From contig JAXMEB010000005.1 in NCBI GenBank assembly GCA_046348545.1, positions 62,001 through 126,000 of the forward strand: 64,000 nt of DNA, written 5' to 3'. The notes below the pieces were generated by a model. The model ran no database searches. It was not told the DNA's origin and saw only the letters and a list, made by a program, of their open reading frames with translations. The translations under genes were made by a program, and so were the position numbers. The DNA comes from JAXMEB01 sp046348545. Its GTDB lineage: Bacteria > Pseudomonadota > Gammaproteobacteria > Berkiellales > Berkiellaceae. Below, piece after piece: positions 42,824 through 51,870 of the stretch. How positions within the stretch are numbered: position 1 is the stretch's first letter; every line of letters starts with the position of its first letter.

Positions 42824-44203
42824 ATGGGACGTTTAAATGTATCTGTAAGAATTTATACTGTTCTAACCATGTTAACGAGTATTTTCCTTAGTGGTTGCAG
42901 CACTTTTACTAAAGATGGAGGATTTACAGATGTTAGTTCTCTTGTTCAAAAAAGATCTCATCAACAACCCATTTGGTTACGCTCAGATGCGCAAAGGGCT
43001 GCGCAGCAACAAATAGTTAATTCTACACTTGAGCATACTTTGTCTGCTGATAATGCTGTTTATGTCGCATTTATAAACAATCCAGCATTACAAAAATCCC
43101 TTGCTGATTTGGGTATTGCTGAGGCTGATTTACTACAAGCAGGCAGAATACGAAATCCCAGCATCTCATATGTAAAACTAAATTCAGTGAGTGATGAATA
43201 TAATATCGAGCGAACCGTCTTATTTGATGTGATGAGTCTTTTAACGATGCCTATGCGCTCTGCGATTGAAAAGCAACGTTTTCAGCAAGCGAAATTACAA
43301 GCCGCCATGGATATATTAGAAATCGCTGCAAAGACAAGAAAGGCTTATTATTCAGCAGTAGCGGCAGAGCAAACGGTGAGATATTTAGAAAAAATAAAAG
43401 AAACATCACGAGCTGCTTCCCAATTAGCTTTGCGCATGGCAGAAGTAGGAAATTGGAATCGCTTGCAACAGGCGCGTGAACAGGTGTTTTATGCCGAAGT
43501 GATGTCGCAACTTGCGGATGCTAAACTGCTTGCAAGCCAAGAGCGGGAACATTTGACACGTTTGATGGGATTATGGGGAGAGCAAATTCATTATAAACTG
43601 CCAGAGCGATTACCAGAACTGCCTTTGTCAGTAACAGAACCATTACAACTTGAGAAACAAGCGCTTATCTCTCGTTTGGATGTTCAGGCCTTGAGATATG
43701 AAATTGAAAGTAAGTGCAAAGCTTTAGGCTTAACTAAAGCAACCCGTTTCATTGATGTTTTTGATTTAGGATATGTGCGTAACAGTTCTCATGACAAGCC
43801 TCACCAAACTGGATATGAAATAAGTTTAGAAATTCCATTGTTTGACTGGGGCGACGCAAAAGTCGCAAGAGCACAAAATATTTACATGCAGGCTGTATGG
43901 CAATTGAGAGAAATTGCAATTAATGCTCGCTCTGAAGTGCGTGAAGCATATGAGGCTTATCGCATTCAATATGATAAAGCGAAATTTTATCGTGATGAAG
44001 TTATCTCACTACGAAAACTTATATTAGACGAAAGTCTATTACGTTATAATGGCATGTTGATAAGTACATTTGAGTTGCTTGCAGATGAGCGTGAGCAAAT
44101 TATGAGTGTGAATGTTTATATTGAAACTTTACGTGATTTTTGGATTGCTGAAACAGATTTGCAAACTGCATTGATGGTCAAATCACCTCGTAGCATCAAT
44201 TAA
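42824..44203 (+). CDS. TolC-family outer-membrane lipoprotein
   Basis: 459 residues. The N-terminus has a lipobox (LTSIFLSGCSTF), so it is probably lipidated like CusC and OprM. Two efflux-protein repeats follow: FINNPALQKSLADLGIAEAD, GRIRNPSISYVKLN, and SRLDVQALRYEIESKCKALG, YEISLEIPLFDWGDAKVARA. Distinct from CzcC at 34308. There is no RND pump in this module, so it may serve another pump or be the outer-membrane partner of the copper oxidase as in PcoB-like pairings. Five bases after the His/Met-rich gene. Confidence 0.85.
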   Translation: MGRLNVSVRIYTVLTMLTSIFLSGCSTFTKDGGFTDVSSLVQKRSHQQPIWLRSDAQRAAQQQIVNSTLEHTLSADNAVYVAFINNPALQKSLADLGIAEADLLQAGRIRNPSISYVKLNSVSDEYNIERTVLFDVMSLLTMPMRSAIEKQRFQQAKLQAAMDILEIAAKTRKAYYSAVAAEQTVRYLEKIKETSRAASQLALRMAEVGNWNRLQQAREQVFYAEVMSQLADAKLLASQEREHLTRLMGLWGEQIHYKLPERLPELPLSVTEPLQLEKQALISRLDVQALRYEIESKCKALGLTKATRFIDVFDLGYVRNSSHDKPHQTGYEISLEIPLFDWGDAKVARAQNIYMQAVWQLREIAINARSEVREAYEAYRIQYDKAKFYRDEVISLRKLILDESLLRYNGMLISTFELLADEREQIMSVNVYIETLRDFWIAETDLQTALMVKSPRSIN

Positions 44204-44212
44204 GAGAATAAA

Positions 44213-45613
44213 ATGGTTTTGAAACATAGGCGGGATTTTATTAAAGGTGCAGTCAAGGGGGCTGTTGGACTAGGCGTTGCTTTTACAGCGGCTTCAGTTA
44301 GTAGAGTTGCCCTTGCCTCGTTACCTGAGATAGCAACTGTTGATAATCCTAAAACGTTACCACCAGCCCTTCCCGATAGTGGCAAACCTTTTCATCCCGT
44401 TGTAACTTTGAATGGCTGGTCTTTACCATGGCGCATAAAAAATGGTTGGAAAGAATTCCACTTGGTTGCAGAACCTATAGTCCGCGAATTTGCTCCCGGA
44501 ATGAAAGCACATCTATGGGGCTATAACGGCCAGTCACCAGGACCAACAATAGAGGTCGTGGAAGGCGATAAAATACGCATTTTTGTGACTAATCGACTTC
44601 CAGAACATACGACAATTCATTGGCATGGCCAACCCCTGCCAAATGGTATGGATGGCGTAGGTGGATTGACTCAACCACAAATAAAACCTGGTAAAACTTT
44701 TGTCTATGAATTTGAAGCAAAACGAAGTGGAACCTTTATGTATCATCCGCATGCCGACGAAATGGTGCAAATGGCGATGGGTATGATGGGCATGTGGATT
44801 ACTCACCCTAAAGATCCCAATTTCATGAAAGTGGATCGCGATTTTTGCTTCCTCTTGGCATCCTATGATATCGATCCTGGTAGCTATACACCTAAAATCG
44901 CTACCATGATGGACTTTAATTTGTGGACTTTTAATAGTCGAGTCTTTCCTGGTATTGACTCACTAATATGTCAACAAGGCGATCGTGTTCGAATAAGAGT
45001 AGGTAATCTTACTATGACCAACCATCCCATACATCTACATGGAATGGACTTCGAAGTAACTGGCACTGATGGGGGCTGGATAAAACCAGAGGCTCGCTGG
45101 CCAGAAGTAACCACAGATATTGCAGTAGGCCAAATGAGGGCGATTGAGTTCGATGCAAAATTACCGGGTGATTGGGCGCTTCATTGCCATAAATCTCATC
45201 ATACCATGAATGCCATGGGGCATGATGTTCCAACAATGATAGGGGTTGATACTAAAGAGGTTAACAAAAAAATTAGCGGATTAATACCAGATTATATGCC
45301 TATGGGAGAAAATGGCATGGCAAGTATGGGTGAAATGAGCATGTCACTACCAAAAAATACTTTGCCAATGATGAGCGGGATTGGTCAATTTGGTCCCATC
45401 GAAATGGGCGGTATGTTTACAGTCGTGAAAGTACGTGAAAATCAAAAACACGGAGATTATAATGATCCGGGTTGGTATAAGAACCCCAAAGGCACTGTTG
45501 CGTATGAATGGAATGGATCTTTAAGTGAGCCTGTGAGTGCGCCCGCACCTGAGAAAAGAAAAGGAGAGCTTGAACTTAAAGCTCGAAAACCACATTCTCA
45601 TAAACATGAGTGA
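44213..45613 (+). CDS. Multicopper oxidase, Tat-exported
   Basis: 466 residues. A twin-arginine signal (RRDFIKGAVKGAVGLGVAFT) sends it folded to the periplasm. Copper ligand motifs: TTIHWHGQPLPN and TFMYHPHADEM for the trinuclear site, NHPIHLHGMDF and the C-terminal WALHCHKSHHTM for the type 1/3 sites. A Met-rich segment follows (MGENGMASMGEMSMSLPKNT), typical of Cu(I) oxidases. It should oxidise Cu(I) to the less toxic Cu(II) using O2. Ends with a His-rich tail (HSHKHE). Convergent with the copper-storage gene. Confidence 0.9.
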   Translation: MVLKHRRDFIKGAVKGAVGLGVAFTAASVSRVALASLPEIATVDNPKTLPPALPDSGKPFHPVVTLNGWSLPWRIKNGWKEFHLVAEPIVREFAPGMKAHLWGYNGQSPGPTIEVVEGDKIRIFVTNRLPEHTTIHWHGQPLPNGMDGVGGLTQPQIKPGKTFVYEFEAKRSGTFMYHPHADEMVQMAMGMMGMWITHPKDPNFMKVDRDFCFLLASYDIDPGSYTPKIATMMDFNLWTFNSRVFPGIDSLICQQGDRVRIRVGNLTMTNHPIHLHGMDFEVTGTDGGWIKPEARWPEVTTDIAVGQMRAIEFDAKLPGDWALHCHKSHHTMNAMGHDVPTMIGVDTKEVNKKISGLIPDYMPMGENGMASMGEMSMSLPKNTLPMMSGIGQFGPIEMGGMFTVVKVRENQKHGDYNDPGWYKNPKGTVAYEWNGSLSEPVSAPAPEKRKGELELKARKPHSHKHE

Positions 45614-45630
45614 AGAAGATATATCCAAGC

Positions 45631-45646
45631 GGGAATGAGCATTCCC
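45631..45646. terminator. Small hairpin between convergent copper genes
   Basis: GGGAAT/ATTCCC around a four-base loop, in the 50-base gap between the oxidase and copper-storage genes. The stem is short and no T-run follows. Confidence 0.3.
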
Positions 45647-45663
45647 TAATAAAGCCACACAAA

Positions 45664-45996
45664 TTATTTGCTCATTGCGCGACATACTTCGGCGCATCGG
45701 TAACAAGTTTCAGCGCAACGTTTACAATGTTCCATCTCAGCATGCTTTTTGCATTCATCGCCACATGCCTGACATACGTCAGCACAGAAAGCACAAAATT
45801 TTTGAGCAAATTCAGAACCGCTTGCCATTAACCTTGCAGCAAGTGAACAGATTTCAGCACAATCTTGATCTAGCTGAATACAACGTGCTAGTTTTTTTAC
45901 ATCTTCTTCATTAAGACAAGCAGTGGCACAATGCCCACACTCAGAAGCACATTCATTACATGCTTGAATGCAAGATTGATATTTTTCGTGGGACAT
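45664..45996 (-). CDS. Cys-rich four-helix-bundle copper-storage protein (Csp-like)
   Basis: 110 residues from the ATG at 45996 (MSHEKYQSC), chosen because AAGGA lies eight bases upstream; the ATG two codons earlier is too close. It has 19 cysteines in CxxxC spacing (ACNECASECGHCATAC, FCAFCADVCQACGDEC, CKRCAETCYRCAEVC). This fits Csp copper-storage proteins, whose helical bundle binds many Cu(I) ions. No signal peptide, so the cytosolic Csp3 type is likeliest. Confidence 0.9.
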   Translation of the reverse strand: MSHEKYQSCIQACNECASECGHCATACLNEEDVKKLARCIQLDQDCAEICSLAARLMASGSEFAQKFCAFCADVCQACGDECKKHAEMEHCKRCAETCYRCAEVCRAMSK

Positions 45997-46141
45997 AAGC
46001 ATTTTCCTTGAAAATTTTATATCATTTACTATAGAGGGTTTATGCTGAGATTAGTATGAGCATACATAATAAAATTTTTTTTGTAAACGCCTGAAAATAT
46101 AGGCAGTTAAATTTCCGGATAATTACAGGGGAGATTAATTT

Positions 46142-46240
46142 ATGATGATGGATCATGCGGGCCATTTAATTTGGGTTGTTGGAGGAATTGTATTAGTTAT
46201 TCTTCTAGTCGTAGTTATTGTAAAGATTATGAAAAAATAA
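46142..46240 (+). CDS. Tiny single-span membrane peptide
   Basis: 32 residues: MMMDHAGHLIWVVGGIVLVI, then LLVVVIVKIMKK. GGGGAG precedes the ATG cluster. One membrane helix with a His/Met N-terminus (DHAGH) and basic C-terminus. Similar short peptides accompany copper genes in other bacteria. The rest of the stretch up to 46402 holds nothing I can support. Confidence 0.6.
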   Translation: MMMDHAGHLIWVVGGIVLVILLVVVIVKIMKK

Positions 46241-46402
46241 AAAAGTAATTCCAATTCATACCCTTGCAATGCGATAAGTGGAAGTATCAAAGGGATACAG
46301 ATAACCTTATATTGAGAAGCACTTTAATGAGATCAGATGAGGGCGAAATTAATTCACTTAGTAACAGGAACTAATTCAAAGTAGCTAACAAAGTTTAATT
46401 TA

Positions 46403-48019
46403 CTACACACACCCCTGAATTCCATTAATATATCTTTCCAACTCTCCCGTCATCGGATGGAAACTTCCCTTCAAATAAAACTGTGCCGCGTTATTTTTTA
46501 CAGCCGCATCAATTACACCAGGCCCCATCAGAAAATGTGATGCCTTTCGTGTAACAGCTGGCATATCTGAAGAAGTATATCTATCAGCAAATTGTCCCAG
46601 AAGATTATTTGAAAGTAATCCCAAATAAAATTTAGCGTACACTCCGTTGGCATTATCATTTGGAAGAAATCCTGCAAATGGATTAGCTAAAATATAATTT
46701 GGAATCTGCCCAGGTTGCTTTGTCACTTCTCGAACCGTTTCATCATTAATTTTTACTTTTACTTTAACTTCATTAACCACAGCCTGCCCGATGACCGTAT
46801 TTGCTTTTTGGCTTGTCTCACCCTCAAGTGAAATTTTTTCGATTAAATTGTCATCTAAAAATAGAGTTGTTTCTTTAGATATTTTCAATACACTTTCAAC
46901 ATACTGCACTCCTTGATATTCTTCAACAAAGGCTGGCGGATCACCATTGAGAGCACAAACTCCATCGTTATAGAAATATTGAATAGGACCTTGCTGGCCT
47001 GTTCCACTTCCTGAGAACGTCTGAAAGAATCGATTAAGTTGTTTATTTTCTTTTTTAATACTCAAAGCATGTATATTGCCAGTAGCATCAAAAAGCATAC
47101 GAGCAATAGCCATTGTTGAGTCTGTTTGTCCAAACCAATTTGTTTGGATATAAACATTCCGATCTAAGATAAATGGAATAAAATCTTCTCCTTCAGGAAT
47201 AAGCGCAAGATCAAATGTTTGACGAAAAGTATTATTTAGGCATTCAGGAGGTTCAGCTAGTCCGGGATCGTATTCTTCAACAATGTTTACTTTTCCCAAC
47301 CTATATCGGTTGTCTTGACGCAAAAGATTTTGCTGACTTTGGACCTGTATTTCAGAAAAAGACTTGAGCTTGGTTAAATTAGCCGTAATGCCTAATCCTA
47401 AGCTTTCATCTATAGCTAATTGCCCCTCACCTAACAATTCTAGTTTCCATACTTCATATAGGGACATCGGTTCTGGAAAATCGATCACATTGCCATTATG
47501 CAAGTCAGCATAAACATGAATAAGCACTTCAGACCCATCAGATTTTCGTTCATAAGTGAATCGATTCATTGATTTGAGGTTGCCTATTGGCGCTAGTGCA
47601 GTACTAGCTTGGACTAGCTGTCTGGATAGCACGGGATAATCACCGTTAAATCTGCCAAAGACACTTAGCAACGTACAGCTCATGAAACATTGGCTGCCAA
47701 TAACTTCATAGCCTAATTTGAGATGCCAGACGATTTGATTAGCATCAACATATAGCAACCAACCTAAACCTAAATCTACACCCCCAAGATGATTGTCAGT
47801 TGCAAGCGCATAGTTGAGCCAACTTAAGCCGTTAGCGGCATCTCGAGCTTGCTCTTCCGTTGTTCTTATCGGTGCTGGGTAGTTTGGAATAGCTACAAGC
47901 TGAGTATCGCCGTTCGTCAAGCCTGGATAGGAGATGGTTTGTTGATTTGGAAGAACTAAGAAACCATCCTGAACAAGACCATGAAAAGGATGGCCAAGTA
48001 GGTTTATTTTTTTTAGCAT
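46403..48019 (-). CDS. Prophage protein, last gene of the tail region
   Basis: 538 residues starting MLKKINLLGHPFHGLVQDGF. Contains GGVDLGLGWLLYVDANQIVW near residue 79. No known domain recognised. In lambda-type phages this position holds tail-tip or fibre-associated proteins. It overlaps the next upstream frame by one base. A degenerate copy of its 3' 150 bases lies at 41000-41152. Confidence 0.75.
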   Translation of the reverse strand: MLKKINLLGHPFHGLVQDGFLVLPNQQTISYPGLTNGDTQLVAIPNYPAPIRTTEEQARDAANGLSWLNYALATDNHLGGVDLGLGWLLYVDANQIVWHLKLGYEVIGSQCFMSCTLLSVFGRFNGDYPVLSRQLVQASTALAPIGNLKSMNRFTYERKSDGSEVLIHVYADLHNGNVIDFPEPMSLYEVWKLELLGEGQLAIDESLGLGITANLTKLKSFSEIQVQSQQNLLRQDNRYRLGKVNIVEEYDPGLAEPPECLNNTFRQTFDLALIPEGEDFIPFILDRNVYIQTNWFGQTDSTMAIARMLFDATGNIHALSIKKENKQLNRFFQTFSGSGTGQQGPIQYFYNDGVCALNGDPPAFVEEYQGVQYVESVLKISKETTLFLDDNLIEKISLEGETSQKANTVIGQAVVNEVKVKVKINDETVREVTKQPGQIPNYILANPFAGFLPNDNANGVYAKFYLGLLSNNLLGQFADRYTSSDMPAVTRKASHFLMGPGVIDAAVKNNAAQFYLKGSFHPMTGELERYINGIQGCV

Positions 48020-48336
48020 TATGGCTCGAATTCAATAGTAACTTGTTGCTTATTGGCATCCTCAAATATTGCTTTTTTGAGCGCCTTAGATTCAATCACA
48101 AATAAGCCATCGCTGCTTTTAATAAGCTCAACATCATAATACTCTCGCGTACCCGGCACTTCTTTGAGTGGGGATGCGATGCCTGATGATGAAACCGTTA
48201 GTTGTTTACTGGCCTCCCCAACGCCACGAGCGGAGGCAATAGGTTCTGAGTTTACAGGATTCAGGGATTGGCTTTTAAGCTTTTTGACCTGAACCAGCTG
48301 ATTTACGTTCTCGACAAATCGAGTATCAGTAGTCAT
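48019..48336 (-). CDS. Prophage hypothetical protein
   Basis: 105 residues, soluble, no recognised domain; ends AIFEDANKQQVTIEFEP. Its stop overlaps the start of the 538-residue protein gene, and its start overlaps the upstream gene by four bases, so it belongs to the same tail operon. Confidence 0.65.
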   Translation of the reverse strand: MTTDTRFVENVNQLVQVKKLKSQSLNPVNSEPIASARGVGEASKQLTVSSSGIASPLKEVPGTREYYDVELIKSSDGLFVIESKALKKAIFEDANKQQVTIEFEP

Positions 48337-48764
48337 GGGGTAGCAGCTGTCTCAATAATATTGTTAGTATTCAAGCTAATATTTGCATCCGTACCAACAA
48401 GACCTGCCGTGTCCTGAACTTGTATATAAATAGGGATTGAGTTGTTGGCACCTGAAAGAAGTGTGGCGGGAAGAGTAATTGGAGCGCCCGGGATGGCAGT
48501 AATTAAATCGTTTGGTGTTAAAGCAAGTCGCACATTATCCACTTCTTGCCCACTGCCAGGCTGGCTGTCTGCCACACTTAATAAAATTGGGTCCACACCT
48601 GAATTAATGGCAGCCTCAAATTGTCGATTACCCGTATTTGACCCAAGGTAGATAACCCTTGTCTGTGGCCCTGTAGAACCATCAGCTGCTTGCTCAAAGG
48701 TAAGAGGTGTTGATAGTGGTGTGCTGAGGTTGACATCTAAATAAAATTTTAAGCTCATTGTCAT
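48333..48764 (-). CDS. Prophage hypothetical protein, beta-rich
   Basis: 143 residues; beta-strand-rich and Asn/Thr-rich (TGPQTRVIYLGSNTGNRQFE, VQDTAGLVGTDANISLNTNN), like phage tail accessory or fibre domains. No specific family. Three bases after the 644-residue protein gene. Confidence 0.65.
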   Translation of the reverse strand: MTMSLKFYLDVNLSTPLSTPLTFEQAADGSTGPQTRVIYLGSNTGNRQFEAAINSGVDPILLSVADSQPGSGQEVDNVRLALTPNDLITAIPGAPITLPATLLSGANNSIPIYIQVQDTAGLVGTDANISLNTNNIIETAATP

Positions 48765-48767
48765 AGC

Positions 48768-50702
48768 TTATGCCCTTAGTTCAAGTAACTCGTTTGGAAT
48801 GCTCATTTGATATTGTTGATGTCTTAATGTTTCAGTAGGAGCCTGTGCCGCATTTATCTCCGGCGTGGTGATTGTAAAACGCTCTGGATAGACCTCTACG
48901 CCTGCTTGCGCCTTAATATTGCCTGTATAACCCTCCCATGCAGAATCATAAGCGGGTGCAGCGATGGTGCCCCCGAGGTGAGAGCTGAGAAAAACTCTAT
49001 TCTGATTTGTAGGTGCAGTGCCCAGAGAGCTGAGCTTAGGTGGCGCGATTAAAATAGAATCTTCTATTACGTTTGTATCATCCGTTCTGGAAACAGCTAG
49101 CGTCACTGTGGTTTGACTGCTTCCCTCATTAAAGTCACATTCATGAATAATATGCTTTATCTTACCCTGGGCTTTGACGTCTTGAGTATCGAGAAATATC
49201 GTATGATGCCGTTCAAAAAATGGCCTCAGTGGCGTTTTAAATGTTACGAGATTTTGACGATGCGCTTCTAAGATGGTTGTTCGGGCTTGATTTAACATAG
49301 TGCTGACTACTTTCTCGAGTTGGGCCCTATTCTCCATTTCAAAGACGCAATCACCAACTGAGTCAACGGTACTTCCTATAATAGGAGGGACATACGATTC
49401 AATATTTTTAAAAATATCTCCGTCAGCAGGTACTTCAAAGCTAGTCGATTCCTTGCGAGCAATTGCGCCCACGCTATTAATAGATTGAGGAGCTGTTAAT
49501 CCTAATCGATAAGTTTCAGTTGTGGTTTGTACAAATCTCTTGGCTAGGGTAAATCTGGTCTCTCGTATTAAATACTTCCTCAACTCATCACTTATCAGAA
49601 AAGCAGATGTAACACTGCCACAGGTTACCCAGCCGCTACCACGTTGATGAACATAGCTTATATCTTTGATTAGCCAGCCTGTACCCTCTATTGCCTGCTC
49701 TATAATTTCCGTATTAGGCAAAGTAGCACCTTTGGCATTTTGCTCACAGAAAGACAATGGATAGCGGTAATCGTAGAGAATCTCTCTTTGCTTAAATCGC
49801 TGGTACCGATACTGAAGAGTTATATCTGATTGATTGTGGAGGTTTCTTCTATTTGCCAATTGAACACGAGTTTGTTGATACAGGATATCCTCTTCAGTCA
49901 ACCTAAAATCCGCTACCTCTCTGCCCAGCCACGGCGTAAGCCTAATTTGGTTCTCTTTATCCAAATCGAGGGCAACAGGCAATGTGCTTAATTGGTCGCG
50001 GGCATAAGTCCAGTTGTCTGCATTTTCTTCGAATATAGTGGCATCCCAATGCCCTTGGATTAAAGAATCAATTTCTTGCCGTGTTAGGTTTTCAATCTTT
50101 TCTTGAAATTGGTCTGTACAGCTGAAGGTTGTGAGACGAGATGTAGGATCATACATGGGCTCATCGACCACCCCCTTGAATAACAAAAATTCACCCAAGA
50201 GGTTGCCTGAGCTTTCACTAAGCAGATATTGGATAACAATTGGTTTTCCTATCCATTTACTGACCGAAATAGGTCCAGCAAAAGGTACTAGAGTAAATTC
50301 CGCAATTTTAGCCGTACTTTCTTCTGCTTCAACCCGCAAATTGCCTGTTAAATTTTCTGAAACATCAATTCCATCTAAACTAAGTCGTATTTTCCAATGA
50401 TAGCTTGATAAATTGAATGCAGATGGATTATAAGTTTGAATTGCTAATGATAAAGCGGCTACGCCTTGCGCATAAGTTTTTATTATAAATGGAGCCGTCG
50501 CTGAACCAAGGGGCGGAGTAACATTTATCTCAAGTGGCAATGCAAGTGCGGCCTTTTCAAATACTATTATTTGAATCTGCAGGCTTGCAACAGCTTCTAT
50601 CTGAAACCGTTTGACCTCAATTGCAATCTGTAAGTGTATCCGTTCTCCAAGTGCAGCTGTTCCATTAATCGGATTACTATTTATCGCTTGAAGATTAGGC
50701 AC
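48768..50702 (-). CDS. Prophage tail protein, baseplate/tail-tip hub candidate
   Basis: 644 residues. The large middle contains LLGEFLLFKGVVDEPMYDPT and RLTTFSCTDQFQEKIENLTR, resembling the hub-like beta domains of tail-tip proteins. Size and position after the tape measure and two small tail genes support a tail-tip role. Overlaps the upstream gene by one base. Confidence 0.65.
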   Translation of the reverse strand: MPNLQAINSNPINGTAALGERIHLQIAIEVKRFQIEAVASLQIQIIVFEKAALALPLEINVTPPLGSATAPFIIKTYAQGVAALSLAIQTYNPSAFNLSSYHWKIRLSLDGIDVSENLTGNLRVEAEESTAKIAEFTLVPFAGPISVSKWIGKPIVIQYLLSESSGNLLGEFLLFKGVVDEPMYDPTSRLTTFSCTDQFQEKIENLTRQEIDSLIQGHWDATIFEENADNWTYARDQLSTLPVALDLDKENQIRLTPWLGREVADFRLTEEDILYQQTRVQLANRRNLHNQSDITLQYRYQRFKQREILYDYRYPLSFCEQNAKGATLPNTEIIEQAIEGTGWLIKDISYVHQRGSGWVTCGSVTSAFLISDELRKYLIRETRFTLAKRFVQTTTETYRLGLTAPQSINSVGAIARKESTSFEVPADGDIFKNIESYVPPIIGSTVDSVGDCVFEMENRAQLEKVVSTMLNQARTTILEAHRQNLVTFKTPLRPFFERHHTIFLDTQDVKAQGKIKHIIHECDFNEGSSQTTVTLAVSRTDDTNVIEDSILIAPPKLSSLGTAPTNQNRVFLSSHLGGTIAAPAYDSAWEGYTGNIKAQAGVEVYPERFTITTPEINAAQAPTETLRHQQYQMSIPNELLELRA

Positions 50703-51343
50703 TAATACGTTCCGAGAACTTTACCATACCATTGATTTCCACCATCTAAGGTAAAAAGCATGGTTTCAACCAAGCTACCTGATGGAGGAAAATTTGGAAG
50801 CGTACCGCCCTGCCAGCTAACATTATTATCACCAATTTGAACTGTAACGGGCGAGCCTTCTGTGTTTTGACCATGAATGATAGCGGTATGACGTTGATTG
50901 GTAGAAAGGCTGCTTGGCAAATGAACAACTTTTAACCCAGGACCGCCAAAATATAATCGGTATTCAGCGGCAGTTATGGTTATCTCACCCGGCCCTTCAA
51001 AGAATTCGGTAAAGATAATAGGATTTAAAGGAGTCGAGCCTTGGGACTGAAATTGACTTAATGTACCAGCGGTGATTCTGGCTTCAATCTTAGAGCCAGA
51101 ACCCCAGAAGTTTCCAATTGTGCCTTCTTGAGCGCGTTCTACAAGCACCTCACTGCCATTAATGGCAATCACTTTCACAATCTCAACCTGCTCATCATGA
51201 TCCAAGGTCAGTAAGCAATAATCCCCTTGGGGGATAAATGCTAGACGATTGACTTGTTCAATGGGGACTTGAATTACAGTTTCATTTGGACCGAGAGGTT
51301 GGATGAGAGTGGTCGACCAGTTGTTAATAAATTTTTGTGCCAA
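50702..51343 (-). CDS. Prophage hypothetical tail protein
   Basis: 213 residues; the first half (LIQPLGPNETVIQVPIEQVN, LTLDHDEQVEIVKVIAINGS) has a compact beta pattern seen in tail-fibre adaptor proteins, and the second half is glycine-rich (YFGGPGLKVVHLPSSLSTNQ). Start follows the upstream stop by 17 bases. Confidence 0.65.
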   Translation of the reverse strand: MAQKFINNWSTTLIQPLGPNETVIQVPIEQVNRLAFIPQGDYCLLTLDHDEQVEIVKVIAINGSEVLVERAQEGTIGNFWGSGSKIEARITAGTLSQFQSQGSTPLNPIIFTEFFEGPGEITITAAEYRLYFGGPGLKVVHLPSSLSTNQRHTAIIHGQNTEGSPVTVQIGDNNVSWQGGTLPNFPPSGSLVETMLFTLDGGNQWYGKVLGTY

Positions 51344-51360
51344 ATTTAGATCCTCTTTAG

Positions 51361-51870
51361 TTAAATTTCTTCACAAGTCAGTGACCATGAAAATTCAACA
51401 GTTGATAGATTTCCTTGAATTTGAGGGGGTTCAGCAAACACTATAATCTGAGGATAATAGTGAACCTGATAAAACGAAGCACCTATTACTAAGTTAAGTA
51501 CAGCAATATTAGCATTGAGTAAAAGTCCAGTTTCAACTAACTCTCCAGCTATTAGCCCATAGCCTTTTGGCTCAAAGCCAGCATCTTGTCTTCTTGTGGC
51601 TGGAATAGTGAACTGATTTGAAACACTTGCAATACTTCTTGGCAAAGCGCATTTCAGCACCACAGGGCTGTTATAATCCAAACCATCCAGTCCAGCTGGC
51701 ACCCAGCCTTGACCAGTCAATGTCGTGCGTAATTTCCTAAAATGCGTTTGCTTGACTGCTTTGCCAGATTGCATACGCTGGGTAACACTCCCGCCAATCA
51801 ACTCATAGGTTTGAGTAAATTCTAGCCCTGCTTTGATGGGGATACTGATGTCGTTAAGATGGAAGTTCAT
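51361..51870 (-). CDS. Prophage minor tail protein candidate
   Basis: 169 residues; all-beta type sequence (MNFHLNDISIPIKAGLEFTQ, RKLRTTLTGQGWVPAGLDGL, STVEFSWSLTCEEI). Its position directly after the tape measure gene matches distal tail proteins of siphophages. Overlaps the tape measure stop by four bases. Confidence 0.65.
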   Translation of the reverse strand: MNFHLNDISIPIKAGLEFTQTYELIGGSVTQRMQSGKAVKQTHFRKLRTTLTGQGWVPAGLDGLDYNSPVVLKCALPRSIASVSNQFTIPATRRQDAGFEPKGYGLIAGELVETGLLLNANIAVLNLVIGASFYQVHYYPQIIVFAEPPQIQGNLSTVEFSWSLTCEEI

